A stretch of 6,198 nt of DNA from Actinomycetes bacterium. GTDB lineage: Bacteria; Actinomycetota; Acidimicrobiia; UBA5794. Of this stretch, positions 1 through 6,195 are shown in pieces (position 1 is the first letter of the stretch; the number at the start of each line of letters is the position of its first letter). The position numbers were made by a program, and so were the translations under genes. The notes under the pieces were generated by a model, which ran no database searches, had not been told where the DNA came from, and saw nothing but the letters and a program-made list of their open reading frames with translations. The stretch lies in the NCBI GenBank assembly GCA_030598305.1, contig JAUVQC010000084.1:1-6198 (forward strand), written 5' to 3'.

Positions 1-521
1 ACATAGAGCTTGGCATCGCCAACCTAGATCGGTCCGACGATTCCAACGACGCCGCTCGTCGAGAGCGCTGCCGCCATGATTCCCATGACCCTGCCGCCCT
101 GATCGGAGGCAGCTTCGTATGAGTCCACATTCGACACACCGCAGGTATCAGCCGACGGACCCCATGCAAAAGAGATCTCGGGGAACTCGGGGGCGATCTC
201 CTGGAGTGATCCTCCGTACTGGCTTCCGTGAGCGATCACGAGGTCGTAGCCATCCGATGCATAGTCGCGGATCGCAACGGCAGCATCATCAACCACGAAT
301 GTTCCATCTGTCACCGCTACCTCAGAAACGAGGCCCGACTCCTTCAGCTTGTTCGCCGCGTCAACGATTGATTGTGTGAACGCGAGATCGTTCGATGCCG
401 ACGGTGCGACGATCGCGATCCTGAAATCGCCGGTATCGGCGTCATCACTGCTACTACACGCTGCCGCAACGAGTGCGAACACCGCCAACAGAACGAATAG
501 TTTCATGCTTATCTTCTTCAA
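1..521 (-). pseudogene. BMP-family nucleoside-binding lipoprotein of an ABC importer, interrupted by an in-frame TAG and cut by the window edge
   Basis: This encodes the extracellular substrate-binding lipoprotein that hands nucleosides or similar ligands to the two adjacent permeases. Residues 1-21 form a signal peptide (basic MKKISMK, then a hydrophobic core) ending in a lipobox-like Ala-Ala-Ala-Cys with Cys22 as the lipidation site, followed by a Ser/Asp-rich linker. From about residue 33 it resembles the BMP/PnrA fold: RIAIVAP opening strand, NDLAFTQS at 44-51, YDLVIAHGSQYG at 92-103 and a FPEISFAW strand at 113-120. Translation stops at TAG (24-26) after VVGIVGPI. The same frame then reads VGDAKLYV to the window edge, as expected if the stop replaced one residue such as Glu or Gln. 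Intact relatives are about 350 residues, so the 165-residue product lacks the second lobe and should not bind ligand. The start is TTG (519-521), chosen for its ribosome binding site; ATG at 504-506 is the alternative. It is the third gene of the operon, 34 bp after permease 2. Family is confident. True nonsense mutation versus sequencing error cannot be decided here. Confidence 0.8.
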
Positions 522-526
522 GTTTT

Positions 527-531
527 CTCCT
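527..531 (-). promoter_or_regulatory. Ribosome binding site that selects a TTG start for the BMP lipoprotein
   Basis: The minus strand reads AGGAG followed by AAAAC and then TTG. The 5-nt spacing is suitable for the TTG at 519-521. The first in-frame ATG (504-506) lies 20 nt from this motif, with only a weak GAAG-like stretch nearer. Starting at TTG also gives the signal peptide its basic N-terminus (Met-Lys-Lys), though the ATG form would keep one Lys. Confidence 0.6.
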
Positions 532-539
532 ATGTTCGT

Positions 540-555
540 GGGCCGTACGCGGCCC
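540..555 (-). repeat. Perfect 6-bp-stem hairpin between permease 2 and the lipoprotein gene
   Basis: Positions 540-545 (GGGCCG) and 550-555 (CGGCCC) are exact inverted repeats around a 4-nt loop, an all-G/C stem in the transcript. It begins directly after the permease 2 stop codon (TGA, 558-556) and ends 8 nt before the AGGAG of the next gene. No U-run follows on the minus strand, so it does not look like a strong intrinsic terminator. In operons where a binding protein is needed in excess, such intercistronic stems can protect the mRNA end or tune expression. That role is inference. Confidence 0.5.
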
Positions 556-1488
556 TCATTGTCCTCTCGTGAATGGTTTGGTCAGAGCCGCTGGAGCCCG
601 GAAGCGCCTCGCAACAAAGGCCAACGCGAGAATTGTAATTATTGCTGGTGCCATCGCCGCCAGGTTCGAGATATCTCGCGGGATGATCTCGAGAGTCTTC
701 AGCTCCAGAACGAGGGCATTGACAAACCCGAACAGCAGTGCTCCCAGCATGACACCCACAGGCCTGAATCCGCCGAAATAGACAAGCGCGATCGCGATGA
801 ATCCGGCTCCGTTGGTGAGGTTCTGCTGGAAGATGCCGAGTGAAATAGCAAGAACGCCTCCAGCAATTCCCGCGAGCGTCCCCCCGATCAACTGGGTCGC
901 GTATCGAACCCGAGTGACGCTGACACCGAGTGTGTCGGCTGCGTCGGGGTACTCGCCCACAGCCCGGATGTTCATCCCGAACGTCGTACGGTTGATGACG
1001 AATGCGCTGATCGGAATGGCAGCGAACGCCAGATATATGACGAGGTTGTGCTGGAAGAACATCTCCCCGATGTACGGGATGTTGGCGAGAATCGGTATGT
1101 CGAGGGGTGGGAACGTGTCGATGGGAATGGGCGTGCCAACGAGCTTCTGGAAGAGCAGGTCACTCATCCCAAGGCCGAAGAGGTAGAGGCCGATACCGCT
1201 GATGCCTTGCTCGGCTTTCAGCGTCACGGCGATCACCGCCGACGCGAGGCCAAGGATGAGACCAACGAAAGCAGCGGCGACGAGACCGAACCACACGTTT
1301 CCGCTCTTGAGCACGGCGTAGTAGCCAGCGAACGCCCCGAGCAACATGATCCCGTCGACACCGAGGTTGAGCACGCCACTTCTCTGGCCGTAGGTTTCTC
1401 CGAGTGAGGCGAGGAGCAGCGGAACGGCGAGACGGATCGCCGAACCCACTACCGCAACGAGAACCGCGATCGTGAAGACTTCGCTCAC
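556..1488 (-). CDS. Nucleoside ABC importer permease 2 (BmpA-type system, YufQ/NupQ-like)
   Basis: This 310-residue inner-membrane protein is one of the two non-identical transmembrane subunits of a BMP-type nucleoside importer. It is mostly hydrophobic, with about eight likely membrane spans. Family signatures are clear: ETYGQRSGVLNLGVDGIM at 31-48, AEQGISGIGL at 92-101, the cytoplasmic coupling-helix region TFGMNIRAVGEYPDAADTLGV at 169-189, and NGAGFIAIALVYFG at 226-239. The length is normal for the family and no lesion is seen. The start is GTG at 1486-1488, which overlaps the permease 1 stop by four bases (GTGA on the minus strand), implying translational coupling. A GGGGGA purine run lies 6 nt upstream of the GTG. 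The family call is confident. The substrate (nucleosides, purines or a related ligand) cannot be read from the sequence. Confidence 0.92.
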   Translation of the reverse strand: MSEVFTIAVLVAVVGSAIRLAVPLLLASLGETYGQRSGVLNLGVDGIMLLGAFAGYYAVLKSGNVWFGLVAAAFVGLILGLASAVIAVTLKAEQGISGIGLYLFGLGMSDLLFQKLVGTPIPIDTFPPLDIPILANIPYIGEMFFQHNLVIYLAFAAIPISAFVINRTTFGMNIRAVGEYPDAADTLGVSVTRVRYATQLIGGTLAGIAGGVLAISLGIFQQNLTNGAGFIAIALVYFGGFRPVGVMLGALLFGFVNALVLELKTLEIIPRDISNLAAMAPAIITILALAFVARRFRAPAALTKPFTRGQ

Positions 1489-2687
1489 GGTGAGTCCCCC
1501 GTCTTGTACGACTCGGTACCTCGAGGTGCGGGGTCGTATACGGAGCCGAGCGCAGTCGCGTCATCGCCTCCAGGCATGCTTCCCTCGTCCCCGATCTGTT
1601 CGTCCCGCCCATCAGAGGACAGCAGCTTCACACGATACCGATCAGCCGCAACCACGAAGATGACGACGAGGCCGTTGAGTGCAACGATCAGTGCGGAGGG
1701 AACCTGGACGGCGCGCTGCAACGCCTGGCCACCGACGATGAGGCCACCAAAGAGGAATGAAGCAGGAATGGTCCAGAGCGGATGGAGGCCTCCAAGAAGG
1801 GCGGCAACGATGCCGTTGAACCCGGCGCCACCCGTGAACCCCAGCGTGGATCCATCCGTGACCATCCGATGGCTCTCGCTCCCGAACACGAGGACGGCAC
1901 CGGCAAGCCCGGCGAGGGCGCCGGACATCGTCAGGGCGATCGTGATCGTGCGCCGAACAGGAATGCCCGCGTACCGCGCAGCGTGCTCGGAGAGGCCGAC
2001 GGCTCGTAGTCGGAATCCGAAGGGCGTGCGCCACAACAGGTAGTACGCCGCGATCGCACACAGGACAGCAAGGACCGGACCTATGTGCAGACGGTCGCTC
2101 CCGAACAGGGGCGGGAGATCGGCAGCTTCGGTGAGACGTTCAGTCTGGGGAATGCGCGTGCCTCTCTCGATCTCGGCTGGATCGATGAGTGGACCACGCA
2201 GGAGATAGCTCATCAGCTGAACTGCAACAATGTTCAGCATGATGGTGCTCAAGATCTCGTTGACCTGGAAGTAGGCCTTGAGCGAGCCAGGGATCCAACC
2301 CCAGAGCGCTCCCCCGATTACCCCTGCAATCAGCACCGTCGGGATCATGATCAACGACGGCATCTCGGGCAGATACAGAGCAGCCATCGTCGCAAAAAGT
2401 CCGCCGAGCACCATCTGGCCCTCTGCACCGATGTTGATGACGTTCGCCCTGAAGGCGATGACGATACCGACGCCGACGAACAGCAACGGAGTGGCTTTCA
2501 GGATCGTTGCGATCAGCGCATCGCCAGAGCCGAATGCACCGATGAACATCTCGCTGTAGCCCTCTATCGGATTGGCACCGAGGAGAAGGAGCATGACCGC
2601 CCCGAAGAGCAGCGCCGCGAAGACAGCAAGAACCGGGATGCTGTAGGCGAGATAGCGACGTTGCTGGTGGCTGAGGTTGATCGACAT
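1485..2687 (-). CDS. Nucleoside ABC importer permease 1 (BmpA-type system, YufP/NupP-like)
   Basis: This 400-residue inner-membrane permease is the partner of permease 2 and the first importer gene of the operon in this window. After a basic N-terminus (QQRRY) it shows a membrane span at about 14-37, the family block LKATPLLFVGVGIVIAFRA at 63-81 running into NVINIGAEGQ at 82-91, VNEILSTIMLN at 142-152, the coupling-helix region FGFRLRAVGLSEHAARYAGI at 223-242, and GFTGGAGFNGIVAALLGG at 283-300. The last span ends near residue 348. About 50 polar, mostly acidic residues follow, longer than the short basic tail I would expect in this family. The ATG start (2685-2687) has only a weak GGAA upstream and is preceded in frame by TAA. 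It faces the cyclase/ATPase gene divergently across 107 bp. The usual ATPase gene is not upstream of it. Confidence 0.92.
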   Translation of the reverse strand: MSINLSHQQRRYLAYSIPVLAVFAALLFGAVMLLLLGANPIEGYSEMFIGAFGSGDALIATILKATPLLFVGVGIVIAFRANVINIGAEGQMVLGGLFATMAALYLPEMPSLIMIPTVLIAGVIGGALWGWIPGSLKAYFQVNEILSTIMLNIVAVQLMSYLLRGPLIDPAEIERGTRIPQTERLTEAADLPPLFGSDRLHIGPVLAVLCAIAAYYLLWRTPFGFRLRAVGLSEHAARYAGIPVRRTITIALTMSGALAGLAGAVLVFGSESHRMVTDGSTLGFTGGAGFNGIVAALLGGLHPLWTIPASFLFGGLIVGGQALQRAVQVPSALIVALNGLVVIFVVAADRYRVKLLSSDGRDEQIGDEGSMPGGDDATALGSVYDPAPRGTESYKTGDSP

Positions 2688-2794
2688 TTAGCGGTTCCGG
2701 TCACACACCGTATTGCTCCAGCTTTGTTGCTCCTCAGAGGTTCGCGGGAAGTTGACAGAAAGTCAAATAGAGGCCCACTAAGCAATTAGGTGAA
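2688..2794. promoter_or_regulatory. Divergent intergenic region between the importer operon and the cyclase/ATPase gene
   Basis: These 107 bp must hold the leftward and rightward transcription starts unless a promoter lies inside a gene. Visible elements are TTGACA on the plus strand at 2752-2757 and TTGACT on the minus strand at 2766-2761, both -35-like and overlapping head to head. Neither has a convincing -10 box at 16-18 bp (leftward GAACCT, rightward CCACTA), so sigma-70-type use is unproven. On the minus strand, GAGGAG (2735-2730) and GGAG (2719-2716) are ribosome-binding-like runs ahead of permease 1. The second is well placed for a possible six-codon leader ORF (2708-2688). Confidence 0.45.
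2752..2766. repeat. Inverted repeat TTGAC-N5-GTCAA, possible operator or paired -35 boxes
   Basis: Perfect 5-bp arms at 2752-2756 and 2762-2766 flank a 5-bp spacer, so arm centres are one helical turn (10 bp) apart. This geometry suits a dimeric regulator, and each arm is also a -35-like hexamer for one of the two divergent genes. Five-base arms can arise by chance, so operator function is inference. Confidence 0.3.
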
Positions 2795-5700
2795 GTGGGT
2801 GTTTCGGTGCAGCGCCCGAATGCGGAGTATCGTCTCGCCATGGCGGGGAGCGGGTTGGCAACAGTGATGTTCACGGACCTTGTCGGTTCAACGCGCATGC
2901 GCGACCGGCTTGGTGATGATGCTGCGGATGAAATCGGTGTCGAACACGACAGCATTATCGGCGATGCACTCTCCTCGACCGGTGGACGGCTCGTCAAGAA
3001 CCTCGGCGACGGCGCCCTTGCGGTGTTCGACTCCTCTGTCGATGCGGTGGTGGCGGGCCAGCGCATCCAAGAAGGTGTCACCCTCTACAACCGCCAAGCA
3101 AATGCCGATCGCCACATCGGCGTGCGCATCGGGATCAATGCCGGGGAGGTCGCCCACGAGGACGGCGACGTCATCGGCCTCCCGGTTGCAATTGCGTCCC
3201 GGGTGTGTGACAAGGCCGACGGCGGTCAGATCCTCGTCACCGACACTGTCAAAGCCCTGATCGGTAGACGAGCCAGGTTTCCATATACGTCCATGGGCAG
3301 TCACAATCTGAAGGGGGTTGAGGGCCCGATCGAGTTGTGGTCCATCGAGGAGGCGATCCAACCGGCGGTCACCACCAGCCATGGCGAAGTACCGTTTCCG
3401 GCCTTCTTGAGCCGTGGCATCCCTAGAAACCTCATCGGGCGAGACACGCAGCTCGCCCAGTTGGACGCCACACACGCCGCCGCAACCGAAGGTACCACCC
3501 TCGTGACCGTGATCGGTGAGCCGGGAATCGGTAAAACGTCGTTCACCTCTACGTGGTGCCGCACAACAGCAGACAACGGTGCCACAGTCGTTGCGGGCAG
3601 ATGCACCCCCGACGCCGCCCTCCCCTACCAGCCGTTCATCGAAATCGCTCGCTCGGTCCTCAATGCCCAGCCGGAGAGACTCACAGCAATCGGACCGGCA
3701 GCGGGCAACATTGCACAGCTCGTGCCGGGGATACCACTTCCGCCGAATCTGCCACCACCGCTCCAAACCGATGCCGACACAACCCAGTACCTGATGGCAG
3801 AAGCCTTCGGGTCACTGATGCGTCCGAAAGGCGGATCGCCAGCAACTGTGGCAGTGCTCGACGACCTCCACTGGGCAGACGAACAGTCGATCGCGACGGT
3901 CGCCCACCTGGCTCGAAAGGACGAGGACCTCCCACTCGTCATAATCGGCACCTACCGCGACACTGACCTCGTACGCACCCACCCCCTCCCGACACTCCTT
4001 ACCGACCTGCGAAGGGAGCACCGGCTCGAGCGGATCCCACTCCCCCGTCTCAGCGGGGAAGAGGTCGGGGCGATGATCGACAGCTACTTCGGAGTAGACA
4101 TCGCAAGTGACGTAATCGCGTCGATAACGGATGAAACCCAAGGCAATCCCTTCTTCATCCAGGAGATCACGGCCCACCTCCAGGACGAGGGAGCGATCGA
4201 CCAGAACGGCACATGGGTGTCCGACATACCGATCGACGACTACGGGATCCCTGAAGGAATCCGCGAAGTCGTCGGACGGCGCCTCGAACATCTGGGCGAG
4301 GACGCAGTCGCAACGCTCGAAGTCGCATCGGTCATCGGACCAACATTCTCCGTTGAGGTCGCAGGAGCTGTCGCCGGTCTGGACGAACACACCATCGATG
4401 CCGTAGTCGACGCCGCGTCGGCGGCCCGCGTCATCATCGAAGGCGACGATGCCGATGAGTTCGCGTTCGCTCACGCACTGCTCAGACAGACGCTGTATGA
4501 CGATCTTGCAACACGTCGACGGATCCGACTTCACCGAGCTGTCGGGCGAGCACTCGAAACCCGTGGCGAGCCAGCGAAGATCCTACTCAATCACTGGTTA
4601 CACGCCAATGAGAATGATCGAGCACTGCGGTGCGCAATTGACGCCGCTGCGGAGGCCGAACGAGCATTCGCCCCGGCGGAGAGAACAGCGAATCTCGAAC
4701 TCGCCTTTGACCTATGGGATGACGCAGCAGATCCCGAAGACGCCACAGGGATCGATCACGCCGAACTGGTGATCCGATTGGCGAACGCGACATCAGGCTT
4801 TGGCGGAGATCAGCAACGCTCGGTCGACCGCATCTCTGTGGAACTCGACCGCAACAATCTCGACGATCGCACGCGGGCACTGCTCTACAAGGAGATGAGT
4901 GCCAACCTCACCCTCCAGGGACACGGCGTCAGATCACATGAGATGGCCCGCAGAGCGCTCGAGATCGTTCCGAAAGACGAGCCGAATGTCGCATGGGCTG
5001 ACGTGCTCGCAAACCTCGCAGGCAAGCAGATGCTCGACGCACAGTCCTCCGAAGCGCTCGAAATGGGGTTGCAGGCTCTGGATCTCGCCGTCGCATCGGA
5101 CGCAAGAATGGCTGAAGTGCGAGCCCTGACCGCAATCGCCACGGCAGCCGGGGACCTCGGCGATATCGACATGTCAAACGAGTTCTTCGACCGACTGGCG
5201 ACTCGAGCAAAGGAGCTCGGAAACCTCAGAGGGGAGCTCATCGTGTTCGTCAACCAAGGGACCACACTCGGGAAGGCAGGTAGGACCGACGAAGCCCTGA
5301 ATATCAATGAACGGGGCATCGCTAGAACACGCGAACTCGGCGTGAAGCCATGGGAACGGATGCTGCACGGCAACGCGGCGGAAGTCCTATTCACTACTGG
5401 AGGGTGGGATGAAGCCGTGAGGCACCTCGGGACGCTGGATCCCGCCGATGTCGTCGATCTTCCACAGATCAACGTATCCGTTGGGATCATGTCGATCGCG
5501 GCAGAACGCGGGGACCACGACGCACTGTTGGAGGAGGTGGACCGACTCAGCGGGCTCGATGCCATCGCCATGGACTCACAGAACACAGCGCCCTACTCCG
5601 CCAGTCTCATCTCTGAATCGTTATGGGGGAGACGGTACGACGAAGCGGTCACGACGACTGAGTCATATCTGCCAGAGGACGTTGACGACGAATCATGGCT

Positions 5701-6115
5701 CCACATGGGTCGCGTTGCTTCTCTTGGCATTGAATCGGTGGGCGACGCTGTGGTCGAGGGTGTCGACCAGGATGGGTGGGTCGAGTTGGCTTCGACGTGG
5801 CAGAACCAGCTCGAAGCCAACGTGGAGCGGGCCACAAACGGTGCGGAGTTCAACACGGAAGCGAATGCCAACCTTGCGAGGGCGAGGCGTCACAACGACG
5901 CCGAGGTGTGGCGAGAGGCTGTGGACGCGTGGACAGACCACCCGTACTACAGGGCCAAGGCGCAGTGGAGGCTCGCACAGGCTCTCATCGAGACCGATGC
6001 GGGCAGCGAGGAGGCGATTGAGCTTCTCGATGCCGCTCAGGGAGTCGCCCAAAGGTTGAAGGCACAGCCACTGCTCGATGCGATCGAGACGACACGAGAG
6101 AAAGCCAACAAGTAG
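2795..6115 (+). CDS. Class III nucleotide cyclase / STAND-type ATPase / TPR-like fusion protein
   Basis: This 1106-residue cytoplasmic signalling protein has no signal peptide and no membrane span. Residues 20-186 are a class III cyclase homology domain: FTDLVGST with metal ligand Asp28, VKNLGDG with Lys68 and Asp72, GDVIG with Asp125, and Arg136. The transition-state Asn is replaced by Ala132 (VAIASR). Residues 205-480 are a STAND/AAA_16-like ATPase: Walker A GEPGIGKTS at 241-249, Walker B VAVLDDLHWAD at 352-362, GTYRDTDL at 385-392 and GNPFF at 450-454. Residues 486-590 look like the winged-helix segment ending in FAHALLRQTLYDDL (558-571). From about 605 to the end the protein is alpha-helical and TPR-like, with no LuxR-type helix-turn-helix. 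Such proteins are thought to couple ligand sensing on the repeats, ATP-dependent switching and cyclase output. The target is unknown. The GTG start (2795) has AGGTG only 2 nt upstream. ATG at 2840, with GGAG 12 nt upstream, is a credible alternative that would remove 15 residues outside the cyclase fold. Confidence 0.9.
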   Translation: MGVSVQRPNAEYRLAMAGSGLATVMFTDLVGSTRMRDRLGDDAADEIGVEHDSIIGDALSSTGGRLVKNLGDGALAVFDSSVDAVVAGQRIQEGVTLYNRQANADRHIGVRIGINAGEVAHEDGDVIGLPVAIASRVCDKADGGQILVTDTVKALIGRRARFPYTSMGSHNLKGVEGPIELWSIEEAIQPAVTTSHGEVPFPAFLSRGIPRNLIGRDTQLAQLDATHAAATEGTTLVTVIGEPGIGKTSFTSTWCRTTADNGATVVAGRCTPDAALPYQPFIEIARSVLNAQPERLTAIGPAAGNIAQLVPGIPLPPNLPPPLQTDADTTQYLMAEAFGSLMRPKGGSPATVAVLDDLHWADEQSIATVAHLARKDEDLPLVIIGTYRDTDLVRTHPLPTLLTDLRREHRLERIPLPRLSGEEVGAMIDSYFGVDIASDVIASITDETQGNPFFIQEITAHLQDEGAIDQNGTWVSDIPIDDYGIPEGIREVVGRRLEHLGEDAVATLEVASVIGPTFSVEVAGAVAGLDEHTIDAVVDAASAARVIIEGDDADEFAFAHALLRQTLYDDLATRRRIRLHRAVGRALETRGEPAKILLNHWLHANENDRALRCAIDAAAEAERAFAPAERTANLELAFDLWDDAADPEDATGIDHAELVIRLANATSGFGGDQQRSVDRISVELDRNNLDDRTRALLYKEMSANLTLQGHGVRSHEMARRALEIVPKDEPNVAWADVLANLAGKQMLDAQSSEALEMGLQALDLAVASDARMAEVRALTAIATAAGDLGDIDMSNEFFDRLATRAKELGNLRGELIVFVNQGTTLGKAGRTDEALNINERGIARTRELGVKPWERMLHGNAAEVLFTTGGWDEAVRHLGTLDPADVVDLPQINVSVGIMSIAAERGDHDALLEEVDRLSGLDAIAMDSQNTAPYSASLISESLWGRRYDEAVTTTESYLPEDVDDESWLHMGRVASLGIESVGDAVVEGVDQDGWVELASTWQNQLEANVERATNGAEFNTEANANLARARRHNDAEVWREAVDAWTDHPYYRAKAQWRLAQALIETDAGSEEAIELLDAAQGVAQRLKAQPLLDAIETTREKANK

Positions 6116-6188
6116 GGCGTGACCCTGTTACCTTTCTGAAACCGCACCGGGCGGAGGCCAGCGCGATCGTCTTCTGACGACGCCCTAC
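6112..6188 (+). repeat. Nine-base inverted repeat spanning the stop codon and 3' tail of the cyclase gene
   Basis: GTAGGGCGT at 6112-6120, which includes the TAG stop, is exactly complementary to ACGCCCTAC at 6180-6188. The 59-nt interior has two small perfect hairpins: CCGC/GCGG at 6142-6154 and TCGTC/GACGA at 6167-6180 (the latter shares base 6180 with the outer stem). No T-run follows, so this is not a standard intrinsic terminator. It may be a structured 3' end, a factor-dependent terminator or a regulatory RNA fold. Confidence 0.35.
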
Positions 6189-6195
6189 CCCGGTG
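6145..6195 (+). repeat. Seven-base inverted repeat interlocking with the nine-base repeat
   Basis: CACCGGG at 6145-6151 is exactly complementary to CCCGGTG at 6189-6195. The 3' arm starts at the base right after the 3' arm of the 9-bp repeat (6180-6188), while the 5' arm lies within that repeat's loop. Both stems together would make a pseudoknot with adjacent, stackable helices. They could also act as alternative folds. The window ends 3 bases later, so the downstream context is unseen. Confidence 0.3.

Noticed and set aside
2775..2781. A -10 box for the rightward promoter (CCACTA or CACTAA)
   Set aside because: It matches the TANNNT pattern poorly at 17 or 18 bp from TTGACA, so it is not reported as a promoter element of its own.
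2085..2789. Long plus-strand open frame of 234 codons over permease 1
   Set aside because: It is antisense to a clearly conserved permease. Its product is an Asp/Arg/Glu/His-rich composition with no domain, typical of a shadow frame in GC-rich DNA.
2701..2790. Remnant of an ATPase gene upstream of permease 1 (minus strand reads KLEQYGV then stop in one frame)
   Set aside because: Stop codons interrupt that frame just upstream (TGA within 2732-2736), and no Walker B, signature or H-loop sequence is present. It is too short to support a remnant.
2888..3766. Minus-strand open frame of 292 codons over the cyclase and ATPase domains
   Set aside because: The opposite strand has a continuous protein with many intact family motifs. 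The antisense product shows none and is rich in Arg, Asp, Gly and Cys.
4885..5586. Minus-strand open frame of 233 codons over the TPR-like region
   Set aside because: The product is Ser/Ala/Arg-rich low-complexity sequence with no motif, and the sense frame is uninterrupted.
6113..6188. A tRNA-sized element (about 76 nt, closed by a long terminal stem) after the cyclase gene
   Set aside because: On neither strand is there a T-loop-like GGTTCGAATCC or a recognisable D-arm. The arm next to the 3' stem has a 4-nt loop, and no CCA-like end fits.
6112..6188. Integron attC site or short transposable element, suggested by the terminal inverted repeats
   Set aside because: The RYYYAAC and GTTRRRY core motifs are absent at the ends, no flanking direct repeats are seen, and there is no integrase or transposase in the window.
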